Assembly: GCF_025717535.1 (NCBI RefSeq)
Contig: NZ_JAJIRO010000002.1
Span: 372,001 to 436,000, forward strand
Direction of reading: 5' to 3'
DNA length: 64,000 bases
Source: Paucibacter sp. Y2R2-4
Lineage (GTDB): Bacteria; Pseudomonadota; Gammaproteobacteria; Burkholderiales; Burkholderiaceae_C
Part shown: one piece after another, positions 33,859 to 44,509 of the stretch
Layout: the number at the start of each line of letters is the position of its first letter
Position numbering within the stretch: the stretch's first letter is position 1
The notes under the pieces: model-generated
What the model was told of the DNA's origin: nothing
Database searches by the model: none
The model's input: only the letters and a program-made list of their open reading frames with translations
Program-made: the position numbers and the translations under genes

Positions 33859-35904
33859 ATGTTTGCACTGTTCGATGAAGCCGGAAAATTTCTCGCCGGC
33901 CGCGTGATGTCTGAAGCCGATAGCTCGATGCAGGTCGAGTTGGAGTCGGGGAAGCGCGTCAAGGTCAAGGCAGCCAATGTGCTGCTCAAATTTGATAAAC
34001 CCAGCCCGGCCGAATTGATCGCCGAGGGCCAGCGCTTGGCGCAAGAGATCGATCTCGATTTGGCCTGGGAGTTCGCACCCGAGGCTGAGTTCGGCTTTGC
34101 CGATCTGGCCCGCGAGTATTTCGACGCCAAGGCCAGCGTGGCTCACCAAGTCGCCGCCCTGTTCCGCTGCTTTGAGGCGCCGCATTACTTCCGCCGTGCC
34201 GGCAAGGGCCAGTTCAAAAAAGCCTCCGAGGAAGTGGTCAAGGCCGCCTTGCTGGGCCTGGAGCGCAAGCGCCTGCAAGCGCTGCAGATCGAAGAATGGG
34301 CGACCGAATTGGTGGCCGGCCGCTGCCCGACGCCGATTGCCGACCAGATCTACAAAATTCTGTTCAAGCCCGACAAAAATGGCCCCGAGTACAAGGCCGT
34401 GGTGCTGGCCACCCAGCGTTCGCACAAAGCGCCGCTGAACCTGCTGCAAGGTGCCGGCGCCATCACCAGCGCCTACCAGTTCCACTGGAAGCGCTTCCTG
34501 TTCGAGCATTTCCCCAAGGGCGTGGGCTTCCCGGCCCTGAGCGCGCCGGAAATCAAGGACGAGTTGCCGCTCTCCAGCGTCAGCGCCTTCTCAATCGACG
34601 ATTCGGCCACCACCGAAATCGACGATGCCTTGTCGGTGCAAGGCCTGGGCACGGGCGAGGTCATCTTCGGCATCCACATCGCAGCGCCTGGCCTGGCCTT
34701 CACGCCCGACTCAGCCATCGACAAGGTGGCGCGCGAGCGCCTGTCCACCGTCTATATGCCGGGCTGGAAGCTGACCATGCTGCCGGACGAGGTGGTGCAG
34801 GCCTACACCCTGATCGAAGGCCGCGCCTGCCCGGCCGTGTCTTTGTATGTGACGCTGGACGAAGCCACGCTGGCGGTGAAGCGCAGCGAGACCAAGTTGG
34901 AGCGCGTGCCCATCACCGCCAATCTGCGCCACGACAAGCTGGACGAGGTGATCACCACCGCCACGCTGACCGGCGAAGCGCCGGCCGACTACGCTTTTGC
35001 GACCGAACTGGCCTTTGCCTTCCGCCTGGCCAACAGCTTGAAGGCGCAGCGCGAGGTGGTGCGCGGCAAGCCGGAGAACTTCAACCGGCCGGATTACAAC
35101 TTCCGCCTCGACTCGAATGGCGAGCACGAGCCCAAGGGCGGCGAGATCGTCAGCATCAGCACCCGCCGCCGTGGCGCGCCGCTGGACTTGATCGTCGCCG
35201 AGGCCATGATTCTGGCCAACTCCACCTGGGGCGGCTGGCTGAACGATATGGGCCTGCCCGGCATCTACCGCAGCCAGGCCAGCATGGCGCCTGGCGTCAA
35301 GGTGCGCATGGGCACGCGCGCCCAGCCGCATGCCGGCCTGGGCGTGGCCCAGTACACCTGGTCGACCTCGCCCCTGCGCCGCTATGTGGACTTGGTGAAC
35401 CAGTGGCAGATCATTGCCTGCGTGCGCAATGGCCGCACTGCCGCCTTGGTGGCGCCCTTCAAGCCGAAGGACGCGAATCTGTTCTCCATCATCTCGGGCT
35501 TTGATGCGGCTTATGCCGCCTACAACGGCTTCCAAAACGGCATCGAGCGTTTCTGGACGCTGCGTTACTTGGCGCAGAACCAGATCACCGAGCTGACCGC
35601 CACCGTCATGAAAGACGGCCTGGTGCGCGCCGATGAGCTGCCCTTGGTCTTCAAGGCCCTGGGCTGCGAACCGCTCGCGCGCGGCGCCCATGTGCGGGTG
35701 CGCATCACCGGCACCGACGAGATGACGCTGGATGTGCACGCCACACTGATCGAGCGCCTGGATGAAGCCCTGCCAGCCGCGACCGACGAAGACTCAGGCG
35801 AAGATGAAGAGGAAGGCGCCGGCCCGCTGACCCTGGCGCTGGACATGGCGCCGCTGGAAGAAGAAGGCGCCTCGCCCAACAGCCCCGAGGCGACCCCGAC
35901 CTGA
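33859..35904 (+). CDS. RNB-domain exoribonuclease (RNase II family)
   Basis: A 681-residue 3'-5' exoribonuclease. The N-terminal part (about 1-250) is not a typical cold-shock pair. The RNB domain starts near 250 with the catalytic acid cluster FSIDDSATTEIDDALSV and continues with GIHIAAPGLAFTPDS, YMPGWKLTMLPDEVVQ, RRRGAPLDLIVAEAMILAN and YTWSTSPLRRYVDLVNQWQI. The acidic C-terminal tail follows a short S1-like end. The ATG at 33859 (MFALFDEAGKFLAGR) matches the family start; an in-frame GTG at 33817 overlaps the preceding stop. The next gene starts two bases after the stop. Confidence 0.92.
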   Translation: MFALFDEAGKFLAGRVMSEADSSMQVELESGKRVKVKAANVLLKFDKPSPAELIAEGQRLAQEIDLDLAWEFAPEAEFGFADLAREYFDAKASVAHQVAALFRCFEAPHYFRRAGKGQFKKASEEVVKAALLGLERKRLQALQIEEWATELVAGRCPTPIADQIYKILFKPDKNGPEYKAVVLATQRSHKAPLNLLQGAGAITSAYQFHWKRFLFEHFPKGVGFPALSAPEIKDELPLSSVSAFSIDDSATTEIDDALSVQGLGTGEVIFGIHIAAPGLAFTPDSAIDKVARERLSTVYMPGWKLTMLPDEVVQAYTLIEGRACPAVSLYVTLDEATLAVKRSETKLERVPITANLRHDKLDEVITTATLTGEAPADYAFATELAFAFRLANSLKAQREVVRGKPENFNRPDYNFRLDSNGEHEPKGGEIVSISTRRRGAPLDLIVAEAMILANSTWGGWLNDMGLPGIYRSQASMAPGVKVRMGTRAQPHAGLGVAQYTWSTSPLRRYVDLVNQWQIIACVRNGRTAALVAPFKPKDANLFSIISGFDAAYAAYNGFQNGIERFWTLRYLAQNQITELTATVMKDGLVRADELPLVFKALGCEPLARGAHVRVRITGTDEMTLDVHATLIERLDEALPAATDEDSGEDEEEGAGPLTLALDMAPLEEEGASPNSPEATPT

Positions 35905-35906
35905 CG

Positions 35907-36767
35907 ATGGCCGGCAAGCTCTCCACCCTCCAACTCGCATTGCTGATCTCGCTGGGCGTTCACGGCGCCCTGTTGAGCTTGCGTGTGGTGGACCCGGAGC
36001 GCTTCAACCGCATTTTTCAGGACACGCCGCTGGAGGTGGTGCTGGTCAACACCCGCTCGGACGAATCGCCCGCCAAGGCCCTGGCCTTGGCGCAGGCCAA
36101 TCTGGCCGGTGGCGGCGACCAAGAAAGCGGCCGCTCCACCTCACCCCTCCCGCCCTCCAAGCTGATGGAAGTGGGCGACGCCAGCGAGTCGCAACGCGCC
36201 CAAATCGCCCAGCTGCGCGAGCAAGAGCAGCAATTGTTGGCCCTGGTGCGGCGCGAGTTGGCCGCCATGCCCTCCCCCGACCCCAGGCGCGAGCGCGCTG
36301 AGGCGGCGTCTCAAGAACAGGTGGAGCGACGCCGCCAATTGGTGCAGTTGCTGGCCGAGATTGAAAAGCGCGTCAACGAAGAAAGCGCCAGGCCGCGCAA
36401 ACGCTATGTCAGCCCCGCCACCCGCGAGGTGGTCTACGCCCAGTATTACGACGCGCTGAGGCGCCGGGTCGAAGCGCGCGGCACCCGCGACTTCCCGGAG
36501 TACAAAGGCAAGAAGCTGTACGGCGAGCTGACGATGAATATCCACGTCAACCAGCGAGGCCGCGTCATCGAGACCGATATCGTCAGCTCCTCGGGCAATC
36601 CGGTGCTGGACCGCCGGGCCGAAGCCATCGTGCGCGCGGCCGGACCCTTCGGCACTTTCACCAACGCCATGCGCCAAGGTGCCGAGGTGCTGGTGATCAC
36701 CTCACGCTTCAGATTCACCCACGAGGATGGCCTGGAGACCAGCCTCACGCCCGCCGCCTCCCCATGA
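35907..36767 (+). CDS. TonB-family energy transducer
   Basis: A 286-residue inner-membrane protein with one N-terminal membrane anchor ([19 protein letters not shown]), a periplasmic Glu/Arg/Gln-rich coiled region (about 90-165) and a TonB C-terminal domain ([40 protein letters not shown]). It lacks the long Pro-Lys repeat of classical TonB, and no exbB/exbD is nearby, so it may be an accessory TonB-like protein rather than the main transducer. It starts two bases after the RNB gene and overlaps aroE by ATGA. Confidence 0.85.
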   Translation: MAGKLSTLQLALLISLGVHGALLSLRVVDPERFNRIFQDTPLEVVLVNTRSDESPAKALALAQANLAGGGDQESGRSTSPLPPSKLMEVGDASESQRAQIAQLREQEQQLLALVRRELAAMPSPDPRRERAEAASQEQVERRRQLVQLLAEIEKRVNEESARPRKRYVSPATREVVYAQYYDALRRRVEARGTRDFPEYKGKKLYGELTMNIHVNQRGRVIETDIVSSSGNPVLDRRAEAIVRAAGPFGTFTNAMRQGAEVLVITSRFRFTHEDGLETSLTPAASP

Positions 36768-37627
36768 GCGAAACCCTCTCTGTACTTGATCGCTACGCCG
36801 TCGCCGGCAACCCGGTGGCGCACAGCCGCTCCCCCGAGATCCACGCCGCCTTTGCCGTGCAAACGGGGCAAAGCCTGATTTATGAGCGCCTGCTGTGCCC
36901 GCTGGACGCTTTTGTCGAGACCGTCCAGGCCTTTGCTGCGGCGGGCGGCCGTGGCTGCAATATCACCGTGCCTTTCAAATTTGAGGCCCATGCCCTGGCC
37001 GCACGGCTGAGCCCTCGCGCCCAGTTGGCCGGCGCGGTCAACACCTTGCGCTTTGACGCCGAGGACTGGTTCGGTGACAACACCGATGGCGCCGGCCTGC
37101 TGCGCGACATCGAACAGAACGCCCAGCGCCCGCTGGCCGGCCGCCGTGTGTTGCTTCTCGGCGCTGGCGGCGCCTCGGCGGGCGTCTTGGGCAGTTTGAT
37201 TGGGGCCAAGCCCGCAGAAGTGCAAGTGGCGAATCGCAGCGTGGACAAGGCCGAGTCGCTGATCACCGCGCACCAAGCCTTGGCCGACGAGATGGGCGTG
37301 AAGCTCAGCGCCGCCAGCCTGCAAGACTGCGGCCGTGGTTTTGACGTCTTGATCAACGGCACCAGTGCCAGCCTGGCTGGCGCCGCAGTGCCGGTCGGCC
37401 CTGAAGTGCTGGCGCCTGGCGCCCTGGTGGTGGACATGATGTATGGCCCCGCCGCCGCCCCGTTTTTGAACTGGGCGCGCAGCCATGGTGCCGAGACGCG
37501 CGACGGTTTGGGCATGTTGGTCGAACAAGCGGCCGAGGCTTTTGAGATTTGGCGCGGCCGCCGACCCGACACCGCGCCGGTCTTGCGCTCGCTTCGCCAA
37601 AGCGTGGACGAGAAGCCGGCCGCATGA
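36764..37627 (+). CDS. aroE: Shikimate dehydrogenase
   Basis: NADPH-dependent reduction of 3-dehydroshikimate to shikimate, the fourth step of the shikimate route. The 287-residue protein has the substrate loop [20 protein letters not shown], the catalytic Lys in [10 protein letters not shown], the Asp in [13 protein letters not shown] and the nucleotide loop [15 protein letters not shown], then [10 protein letters not shown]. It is complete. It overlaps both neighbours by four bases (ATGA), so tonB-like, aroE and mtgA are translationally coupled. The aroQ gene for the preceding step lies 2.1 kb downstream. Confidence 0.96.
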   Translation: MSETLSVLDRYAVAGNPVAHSRSPEIHAAFAVQTGQSLIYERLLCPLDAFVETVQAFAAAGGRGCNITVPFKFEAHALAARLSPRAQLAGAVNTLRFDAEDWFGDNTDGAGLLRDIEQNAQRPLAGRRVLLLGAGGASAGVLGSLIGAKPAEVQVANRSVDKAESLITAHQALADEMGVKLSAASLQDCGRGFDVLINGTSASLAGAAVPVGPEVLAPGALVVDMMYGPAAAPFLNWARSHGAETRDGLGMLVEQAAEAFEIWRGRRPDTAPVLRSLRQSVDEKPAA

Positions 37628-38385
37628 AGCTGCTCGGGCGTTTCTTGCTGCGCTTGCTGGCCTTGCTGCTGCTGGGCGTCTTGGCTTTGCAGCTCTACTT
37701 CGCAGGGCGCATTGCCTTGATGAATGTGCTGGCGCCGCAGTCCACCACCTTTCAGCGCTCGGAAGCCTGGCGCTTGGCTGTGGAACAGCAGCACATCGCC
37801 TGGAGCCAGCAATGGGTGGATGACGACGCCCTGTCCAAACACTTGAAACGTGCGGTCATCGCCAGCGAGGACGCCGGCTTTGTCGAACATGGCGGGGTCG
37901 AGTGGGAGGCGCTGGAGAAAGCCTGGAATCGCAACCAGCGCGAAGAAGCCAAGGCCGAGAAGCGCGTTGCCCAGGCCAGCCCGGCCGCCAAGGCCCGCGC
38001 GGCGGCGCGGCCGCCCAAGATCATCGGCGGCTCCACCATCACTCAACAACTGGCCAAAAACCTCTTCCTCAGTGGCGAGCGCAATCTGGCGCGCAAGGGG
38101 CAAGAGTTCGTCATCACCCTGCTGTTGGAAGCCATGCTCAGCAAGGCGCGCATCTTGGAGATCTACCTGAACAATGTCGAATGGGGCGAAGGCGTGTTTG
38201 GCGCTCAGGCCGCTGCGCGCCACTACTTCCGGGTGAATGCACAGCAGTTGTCTGCGGCGCAGGCTGCCCGGCTGGCCGTCATGCTGCCGGCGCCCAAGCG
38301 TTTTGAGAAACGCCCTTCCTCGCCCTATGTGCTTTCGCGCGCCGCTACCATCGAAGCCCGCATGCCAGCGGTTGAGCTGCCCTGA
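37624..38385 (+). CDS. mtgA: Monofunctional biosynthetic peptidoglycan transglycosylase
   Basis: Polymerises lipid II into glycan strands at the inner membrane. The 253-residue GT51 protein has one N-terminal anchor ([19 protein letters not shown]), the catalytic Glu in [17 protein letters not shown], the signature [20 protein letters not shown] and [20 protein letters not shown], with [13 protein letters not shown]. There is no transpeptidase domain. A Lys/Ala-rich insert (about 100-125) lies between the catalytic Glu and the GGSTITQQ motif. The start at 37624 overlaps the aroE stop (ATGA). Confidence 0.95.
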   Translation: MKLLGRFLLRLLALLLLGVLALQLYFAGRIALMNVLAPQSTTFQRSEAWRLAVEQQHIAWSQQWVDDDALSKHLKRAVIASEDAGFVEHGGVEWEALEKAWNRNQREEAKAEKRVAQASPAAKARAAARPPKIIGGSTITQQLAKNLFLSGERNLARKGQEFVITLLLEAMLSKARILEIYLNNVEWGEGVFGAQAAARHYFRVNAQQLSAAQAARLAVMLPAPKRFEKRPSSPYVLSRAATIEARMPAVELP

Positions 38386-38393
38386 GCTTTTCC

Positions 38394-38996
38394 ATGCCCT
38401 CTGACAACACCATCACCGCCGAAATCGCCGCCACCGCCGCCCGTCTGGTCGTCGAAGAAGGGCTGGAATACGGCCCCGCCAAACAAAGAGCCCTGAAAAC
38501 CTTAGGCTTGCCGCGCAATGGCCGCGCGCCGCTGCCGAGCAACGACGAATTGGAAGAGGAAGTCCGCGACTATCTGGCCCTGTTCTGCGCCGACACCCAG
38601 CCGGCCGAATTGGCCGCGCTGCGCGAGTTGGCGGCCGTCTGGATGGAGCGGCTGGCCGAGTTTCGGCCGCATCTTTGCGGCGCGGTGTGGCGGGGCACGG
38701 CCACGCGCTTGTCCAATATCCACTTGCAGCTCTACTGCGATGACAGCAAATCGGCCGAAATTGCCTTGATCAACCAAGGCGTGGACTATGAAGTCGGCGC
38801 CACCAGCAATGCCCGAGGGCGCGAGATTGATGTGCTTTCGCTGTCCGCCCCCTGCCGGGCCTTGGGCGAACATGTCACCCTGCACCTGAGCATTTTGGAT
38901 TTTGACGACTTGCGCGGCGCCTTGAAGACCGACTCGCAAGGCCGCAGCGAACGCGGGGATCTGGCCGCCCTGCGCAAACTGATGGAGAACGCATGA
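38394..38996 (+). CDS. Conserved hypothetical protein
   Basis: A 200-residue soluble protein that I do not assign to a characterised family. It opens with a helical segment (ITAEIAATAARLVVEEGLEY, GPAKQRALKTLGLP), continues with an acidic helix pair (NDELEEEVRDYLALF) and has a mixed part near 95-175 (WRGTATRLSNIHLQLYCDDS, SLSAPCRALGEHVTLHLSIL) that resembles a small nucleotidyltransferase-like fold only loosely. It begins 8 bases after mtgA and overlaps the thioredoxin-like gene by ATGA, so it belongs to the same transcript. No signal peptide. Confidence 0.7.
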   Translation: MPSDNTITAEIAATAARLVVEEGLEYGPAKQRALKTLGLPRNGRAPLPSNDELEEEVRDYLALFCADTQPAELAALRELAAVWMERLAEFRPHLCGAVWRGTATRLSNIHLQLYCDDSKSAEIALINQGVDYEVGATSNARGREIDVLSLSAPCRALGEHVTLHLSILDFDDLRGALKTDSQGRSERGDLAALRKLMENA

Positions 38997-39532
38997 AGTC
39001 CGAGATCACCGCAAGTCCGCGGCGCAAGCTGCTATTGGCCGCCGCTGGCCTTGGCGCCGCCGGGCTGGGCGTGGGCGCCGCCTTGAAGCGCCAGCCCGAA
39101 GCGCTTTCAGCCCCGGCCCAGACCTTTTGGCTCAGCCGCTTCGACAAGCTCGACGGTGGCGAGTTGCTGACCAGCAGCTTGCGTGGCAAGCCTTTGCTGC
39201 TGAACTTCTGGGCCACCTGGTGCCCGCCCTGCGTCAAAGAACTGCCCGAAATCGCTCAGTTTCAGCGCGAATTCCAATCCAAGGGCTGGCAAGTCCTGGG
39301 TTTGGCGGTCGATGCGCCGAGCGCCGTGCGCGAGTTCTTGAAGAAAGTTCCGGTCGATTTAGCAATGGGTTTGGCCGGATTGACCGGCACGGACTTGAGC
39401 CGCAAACTCGGCAACAGCCAGGGAGGCCTGCCCTTCAGCGTGGCATTTGGCGCTTCCGGCGAGATTGTTTGGCGCAAATTGGGGGTCACCAGCTTGGCCG
39501 AATTGCAGCAAATGGCGGCCAAGCATTCTTGA
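38993..39532 (+). CDS. TlpA-family thiol-disulfide oxidoreductase
   Basis: A 179-residue periplasmic thioredoxin-like protein. The N-terminus SPRRKLLLAAAGLGAAGLG looks like a Tat-type signal or membrane anchor. The active site Cys77-Pro-Pro-Cys80 lies in LLLNFWATWCPPCVKELPEI, and the cis-Pro region is in GGLPFSVAFGASG. It should reduce disulfides in exported proteins, as TlpA/ResA do for cytochrome c maturation. Here it closes the run RNB-tonB-aroE-mtgA-unknown, overlapping the previous gene by four bases. Its partner is not evident. Confidence 0.9.
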   Translation: MKSEITASPRRKLLLAAAGLGAAGLGVGAALKRQPEALSAPAQTFWLSRFDKLDGGELLTSSLRGKPLLLNFWATWCPPCVKELPEIAQFQREFQSKGWQVLGLAVDAPSAVREFLKKVPVDLAMGLAGLTGTDLSRKLGNSQGGLPFSVAFGASGEIVWRKLGVTSLAELQQMAAKHS

Positions 39533-39710
39533 GGCGGCTTGACACCCCCCTAGTTTGGCAAGCGCATCTGCCGGCCGGGGTCAAGCGATTTATTTCTGGC
39601 GTCTTGCGTCGAAGTCCGCTTAAAACGCGTAAAGTTCGCCCTTTTCCGCTTCTAGTGTCTTCACTCTAACCGGCGCATCAAGCGCCAAGCAGGGTCACAC
39701 CGCGTCGCTG

Positions 39711-40154
39711 ATGCAGATTCTCGTTATCCATGGTCCCAACCTCAATATGCTCGGCACCCGCGAGCCGGGGGTGTATGGCTCGCAAACTTTGGCGCAGATC
39801 GATGCTGATCTCGCCGAAAAGGCAGCTAATGCGGGGATTGAACTAAAATCCTTCCAAAGCAACCATGAAGGCGCTTTGGTTGACCGCATTCAGGCCGCAG
39901 CAAGTGACGGCAGCCGGTTCATCATCATCAACCCGGCGGCTTACACCCACACCAGTGTGGCCATGCGCGATGCGCTAGCTGCAGTGGCCCTGCCTTTTGT
40001 CGAAGTTCATCTGTCCAATATCCACAAGCGCGAAGCATTTCGGCAGCACAGCTTTTTTTCCGCACTCGCCGATGGCGTGATTTGCGGGCTGGGCGCCCAG
40101 GGCTATCAACTGGCCCTGAGTTACGCGATTGAGAAGCTCCGCAGCCCCGTCTGA
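39711..40154 (+). CDS. aroQ: 3-dehydroquinate dehydratase, type II
   Basis: Third step of the shikimate pathway. The 147-residue protein is a typical dodecameric type II enzyme: [21 protein letters not shown] with the catalytic Tyr, [40 protein letters not shown] and [15 protein letters not shown]. It lies 83 bases upstream of accB, a conserved proteobacterial order. A 178-base gap precedes it and may hold the promoter. The start codon is the ATG at 39711, with no strong ribosome binding site. Confidence 0.96.
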   Translation: MQILVIHGPNLNMLGTREPGVYGSQTLAQIDADLAEKAANAGIELKSFQSNHEGALVDRIQAAASDGSRFIIINPAAYTHTSVAMRDALAAVALPFVEVHLSNIHKREAFRQHSFFSALADGVICGLGAQGYQLALSYAIEKLRSPV

Positions 40155-40237
40155 ATCTTTCGATTTGAGCCGAGGCGTCGGTGGACGATGCCGTTTAGTC
40201 AACAAAACACAATAATCAATCTCGCTGGAGAAACCCT

Positions 40238-40699
40238 ATGGATCTGCGCAAGCTCAAGACCCTGATCGACCTGGTGTCCGAGTCGAACATCTCTGAACTT
40301 GAAATCACCGAAGCCGATGGCAAGGTGCGCATCGTCAAGTCGGACGGCTCAGTCGCCGTGCCCATGATGATGGCCGCGCCCGCCGCAGCGCCTGTGGCCG
40401 CAGCCCCAGTGGCCGCAGCCGCTGCCCCGGCGGCCGCAGCGCCCGTGGCCGCTCCGGTCGAAACCGGCCATATCGTCAAGTCGCCCATGGTCGGCACTTT
40501 CTATCGCGCCTCCGGCCCGAACGCCAAGCCTTTTGGCGAAGTCGGTCAACAGATCAAAGAAGGCGATCCGATCTGCATCATCGAAGCGATGAAGATCATG
40601 AACGAGATCGAGGCCGACAAGACCGGCACGATCACCAAGATCTTGTGCGAGAACGGCCAGCCGGTCGAGTTTGGTCAGCCCTTGTTCGTCATCGAATAA
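40238..40699 (+). CDS. accB: Acetyl-CoA carboxylase biotin carboxyl carrier protein
   Basis: Carries the biotin of acetyl-CoA carboxylase, the first step of fatty acid synthesis. The 153-residue protein has an N-terminal dimer segment ([20 protein letters not shown]), an Ala/Pro linker (about 46-72) and the biotinyl domain with Lys119 in [15 protein letters not shown] and the thumb [15 protein letters not shown] lies nine bases upstream of the ATG. accC follows after nine bases. Confidence 0.97.
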   Translation: MDLRKLKTLIDLVSESNISELEITEADGKVRIVKSDGSVAVPMMMAAPAAAPVAAAPVAAAAAPAAAAPVAAPVETGHIVKSPMVGTFYRASGPNAKPFGEVGQQIKEGDPICIIEAMKIMNEIEADKTGTITKILCENGQPVEFGQPLFVIE

Positions 40700-40708
40700 G
40701 GATCCGCG

Positions 40709-42058
40709 ATGTTCAAAAAGATTTTGATTGCCAACCGAGGCGAGATTGCGCTGCGCATTCAGCGCGCCTGCCGCGAGTTGGGCGTGAAGTCGGTGGTCGT
40801 TTACTCGGAAGCCGACCGGGACGCCAAGTACGTCAAGTTGGCCGATGAGGCAGTTTGCATTGGCCCCGCAGCCTCTTCGCAAAGCTACCTCAGCATGCCG
40901 GCCATCATCGCCACCGCCGAGGTGACCGATGCCGAAGCGATTCACCCCGGCTATGGCTTCCTGAGCGAGAACGCCGACTTTGCCGAGCGCGTCGAGCGCA
41001 GCGGCTTCACCTTCATTGGCCCAACGCCCGAATCCATCCGCATGATGGGTGACAAGGTGTCTGCCAAGCAGGCGATGATTCGCGCTGGCGTGCCCTGCGT
41101 GCCCGGCTCGGAAGGCGCTTTGCCCGATGACCCCAAGGAAATCGTCCGCATTGCCCGTTCGGTCGGCTACCCGGTCATCATCAAGGCCGCTGGCGGCGGC
41201 GGTGGCCGCGGCATGCGCGTGGTGCACACCGAGGCCGCCCTGGTCAATGCAGTGCAGATGACACGCACCGAAGCCGGTGCCGCCTTCGGCAACCCCGAGG
41301 TCTATATGGAGAAGTTCCTCGAGAACCCTCGCCATATTGAGATCCAGGTCTTGGCTGACACGCACAAGAGCGCCGTGTGGTTGGGCGAGCGTGACTGCTC
41401 CATGCAGCGTCGCCACCAAAAGATTCTGGAAGAAGCGCCGGCTCCCGGCATCCCGCGCCGCATCATCGAGAAAATCGGGGACCGCTGCGCTGCCGCTTGC
41501 CGCAAGATGAACTACCGCGGCGCCGGCACTTTCGAGTTCCTGTACGAGAACGGCGAGTTCTACTTCATCGAGATGAACACCCGCGTGCAGGTGGAGCATC
41601 CGGTCACCGAACTGGTGACGGGCATTGACATCGTGCAGATGCAGATCAAGGTGGCGGCCGGCGAGAAGTTGCCCTTCACCCAGCGCAATATCGTGATGCG
41701 TGGTCACTCGATCGAATGCCGCATCAATGCAGAAGACCCCTTCAAGTTCACACCATCGCCTGGCCGCATCACCATGTGGCACGCGCCCGGCGGCCCTGGC
41801 GTGCGGGTGGATTCGCATGTGTACACCAACTACACGGTGCCGCCGCACTATGACTCGATGATCGGCAAGATCATCGTGCACGGCGACACTCGCGAACAGG
41901 CTTTAGCGCGCATGCGCATCGCCTTGTCAGAGACCGTGGTGGAAGGCATCTTGACCAATATCCCGCTGCACCGCGAGTTGATGGTGGACGCCAAGTTTGT
42001 CGAGGGCGGCACCAACATCCATTACCTCGAGGGCTGGATGAGCCAGCACAAGCGATGA
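40709..42058 (+). CDS. accC: Acetyl-CoA carboxylase biotin carboxylase subunit
   Basis: ATP-dependent carboxylation of biotin on AccB. The 449-residue protein starts [20 protein letters not shown] and has the ATP-grasp glycine loop [53 protein letters not shown], the catalytic [16 protein letters not shown] and the C-terminal [20 protein letters not shown]. It is complete and overlaps prmA by ATGA. Confidence 0.98.
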   Translation: MFKKILIANRGEIALRIQRACRELGVKSVVVYSEADRDAKYVKLADEAVCIGPAASSQSYLSMPAIIATAEVTDAEAIHPGYGFLSENADFAERVERSGFTFIGPTPESIRMMGDKVSAKQAMIRAGVPCVPGSEGALPDDPKEIVRIARSVGYPVIIKAAGGGGGRGMRVVHTEAALVNAVQMTRTEAGAAFGNPEVYMEKFLENPRHIEIQVLADTHKSAVWLGERDCSMQRRHQKILEEAPAPGIPRRIIEKIGDRCAAACRKMNYRGAGTFEFLYENGEFYFIEMNTRVQVEHPVTELVTGIDIVQMQIKVAAGEKLPFTQRNIVMRGHSIECRINAEDPFKFTPSPGRITMWHAPGGPGVRVDSHVYTNYTVPPHYDSMIGKIIVHGDTREQALARMRIALSETVVEGILTNIPLHRELMVDAKFVEGGTNIHYLEGWMSQHKR

Positions 42059-42984
42059 GCGGCGAAGCACAAGATCCGAACCCAGCGACGCTGCACGAGT
42101 TGCTGCTGATTTGCGGCGAGGACGATGTTGAAGTCGTCAGCGACGCCTTGATGGAACTCGACGCTTTGGCGGTGTCGGTGGAAGACGCCGATGCCGACAC
42201 CGATGCCGAACAAGCCTTATTCGGCGAGCCCGGCATGCCAGCGCCCAAGGGCGGCTGGCAGCGCTCGGTCGTCAAGGCCTTGTTCCCGGATGAAGACCAA
42301 GCGACCGAGTGCGCGACCTTGATCCTCAGCCAGGACTGGGCTGCCGATGTTCATGTGCAAGCCATTCAAGCAGTGGCCGAGCAAGATTGGGTGCGCCTGA
42401 CCCAGTCGCAGTTTGCTCCGGTGGAAATCACGCCTGAGTTCTGGATTGTTCCGTCCTGGCATCAAGCGCCCGAACAAGCGAAGCAAGTGATGCGCTTGGA
42501 CCCGGGCCTGGCCTTCGGTACCGGCACCCACCCGACCACACGCATGTGCTTGCGCTGGATTGCCCAGCACGCCGCCTTGAGCCCCACATGGAGCCGCGTG
42601 CTGGACTACGGCTGCGGCTCTGGCATCTTGGCCATTGGCGCCGCCCTGCACGGCGCACAAAACATTGATGCGGTGGACATTGACCCGGCCGCCATCACGG
42701 CCAGCCAAGATAACGCCAAGGCTAATCAGGTCACGCTGAAGGCCGCCATGCCCGATGCGGCGCATGGCGAGTACCCCTTGGTGCTGGCCAATATTCTGGC
42801 AACGCCCTTGAAGCTACTGGCACCCTTGCTCGCAGCCCACTTGGCACCCGGCGCCCATCTGGTCTTGGCTGGCATTCTGGCGCGCCAAGCCGATGAGTTG
42901 AAGGAAGCCTATGCGCCTTGGCTGAAGCTCGAGGTCAGCGACGAAGAAGAAGGCTGGATCTTGATGACGGCGCAGCGCGCCTGA
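42055..42984 (+). CDS. prmA: Ribosomal protein L11 methyltransferase
   Basis: S-adenosylmethionine-dependent methylation of ribosomal protein L11. The 309-residue protein has an N-terminal substrate domain (about 1-110), a linker ending [35 protein letters not shown] and the AdoMet site [20 protein letters not shown], then [18 protein letters not shown] segment around 40-60 is unusually acidic ([10 protein letters not shown]). It overlaps the accC stop by four bases; accC-prmA coupling is common in beta- and gammaproteobacteria. Confidence 0.96.
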   Translation: MSGEAQDPNPATLHELLLICGEDDVEVVSDALMELDALAVSVEDADADTDAEQALFGEPGMPAPKGGWQRSVVKALFPDEDQATECATLILSQDWAADVHVQAIQAVAEQDWVRLTQSQFAPVEITPEFWIVPSWHQAPEQAKQVMRLDPGLAFGTGTHPTTRMCLRWIAQHAALSPTWSRVLDYGCGSGILAIGAALHGAQNIDAVDIDPAAITASQDNAKANQVTLKAAMPDAAHGEYPLVLANILATPLKLLAPLLAAHLAPGAHLVLAGILARQADELKEAYAPWLKLEVSDEEEGWILMTAQRA

Positions 42985-43056
42985 ATTCAAGCGTGACGCC
43001 TCAAGTCCACGGTCACTTCCGCAGGATATCGGGCAGACTCATGGCATGATTGCGCC

Positions 43057-44310
43057 ATGAGTCTCGCCACCCGTTGTACCGCTTGCGGCACCATCTTTCG
43101 GGTGGTGGAAGATCAGCTTCGCGTCTCCGAAGGCTGGGTTCGATGCGGCCGCTGCGCCGAAGTGTTCGATGCCCGCGAGCAGTTGTTCGACATCGACCGC
43201 GAAGCCCCTCCTCCATGGCCACCGCAAAGCGCAGCACCCATCGAAGCGCCGCACTCGCGATCTTTTAACGAGCCGCCCGCGGACGATTGGGCAGAGCCAG
43301 CACCGCACAGCAGGCAGTTCCGAGAGCAAGCGCCGGAATCGGAAGCTCAGCCTCCAACTTGGCCCAACAGCCAAGCGCCCGGCCACGCGAACAGCCGCTT
43401 CAATGAGCAGCAAGAAGACTCAAGGTTCAGCCAGCACCCAAGCACCACAGAGCATCACTTGGGCGCCGCCGAATCACGCGAGTTTGTAGCGGAAAGAACG
43501 GAAGCACGAACAGAGTCACGTCCAGAGGCTCGCCACGACTCACGCCTCGATTCGCAATTCGACGCCCGGCAAGAACCCCAGTGGGACGATTCGCCCAGCA
43601 ATCAGCCCGCAGTCGCACCAGCCCCGCGGGAGGACAGCAGGCGCGTCTCGCCACCAGCCATCGATCCCATCGACATGGGCGATGGGCCTGATGTATTGCT
43701 GAGTCCCAAGCTCCTTGATGCCAGCAAGAGCAAGCCCGCGACCGATGACAAGAAGTCCGCGTCAGCGGCTGAGTCGGCCACGAGCAGCCAGCCCGTGCCC
43801 GAGTTTCTGCGCAAACACTCGGACGCCAAATCGTCCAAGCAAGGGGCTGCCTTGAAGTGGGGCCTGGGACTGACCGCAGTCTTGCTCTTTGCAGCCCTAC
43901 TGCTTCAATTCGGCCTGCAATTTCGCGATGCTTTGGCAGCACAGCAAGCCCCCCTGCGCCCGGCACTGGAAGCCTTGTGCCAATTGAAGGGCTGCGAGCT
44001 GAAACCCTGGCACAACATTGAGGCCATCAGTGTTGAAACCAGTGCTTTGAATCAGGCCGGTGCTGGCAACCATTACAAACTACAGGTCGGCTTGCGCAAC
44101 AAGAGCAAGGCCGAGGTGGCCACCCCTTGGGTTGAACTGAGCCTGACCGATGCCTCCGGCAAACTACTGGCCAAACGCAGCCTGCGCCCCTCGGAACTGC
44201 ACAGCGACAAACCAGCCATGGCGCCGGGCTCGGAGCTGAACTTGCAGGCCTTGCTCTCCACCGGCCCCAGCAAAGTCAGCGGCTACAGCGTCGAGATCTT
44301 CTATCCCTGA
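43057..44310 (+). CDS. Zinc-ribbon and DUF3426 membrane protein
   Basis: A 417-residue protein. The N-terminal MJ0042-type zinc ribbon has TRCTACGTIFRVVEDQL and WVRCGRCAEVFDAREQLF (four Cys). A long hydrophilic middle (about 55-255) is rich in Ser, Arg, Glu and Gln with recurring S-R-F/S-R-E/S-R-L motifs. One membrane helix follows (WGLGLTAVLLFAALLLQFGL), then a periplasmic DUF3426 domain (about 300-417, CQLKGCELKPWHNIEAI, YKLQVGLRNKSKAEVATPW). The function is unknown. It follows prmA by 72 bases and the order is conserved in Burkholderiales. Confidence 0.85.
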   Translation: MSLATRCTACGTIFRVVEDQLRVSEGWVRCGRCAEVFDAREQLFDIDREAPPPWPPQSAAPIEAPHSRSFNEPPADDWAEPAPHSRQFREQAPESEAQPPTWPNSQAPGHANSRFNEQQEDSRFSQHPSTTEHHLGAAESREFVAERTEARTESRPEARHDSRLDSQFDARQEPQWDDSPSNQPAVAPAPREDSRRVSPPAIDPIDMGDGPDVLLSPKLLDASKSKPATDDKKSASAAESATSSQPVPEFLRKHSDAKSSKQGAALKWGLGLTAVLLFAALLLQFGLQFRDALAAQQAPLRPALEALCQLKGCELKPWHNIEAISVETSALNQAGAGNHYKLQVGLRNKSKAEVATPWVELSLTDASGKLLAKRSLRPSELHSDKPAMAPGSELNLQALLSTGPSKVSGYSVEIFYP

Positions 44311-44430
44311 TCGTTCACATGTGTAGCGCTTGCTCTGCGAGCAAGTAGCGGCAAGTTCTGAGCATGGCGCATGGCCCAGCCGGGCGCGTCAACTCGCAGC
44401 AAACACTCATTCCGATCCAATTCCAGGCGT

Positions 44431-44455
44431 AAAAAAACCCGGCCGAAGCCGGGTT
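44431..44455 (-). terminator. Rho-independent terminator of the histone H1-like gene
   Basis: On the minus strand AACCCGGC-TTCG-GCCGGGTT forms a perfect 8-bp stem with a stable UUCG tetraloop, followed by seven U including the stem end (A tract 44431-44437). It lies 54 bases after the stop of the H1-like gene. Confidence 0.9.
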
Positions 44456-44509
44456 GGATCACCGTAGAGCCGAGCGTCCAGAAGGGACTCAGCTCTTGGG
44501 TGCAGAAGC

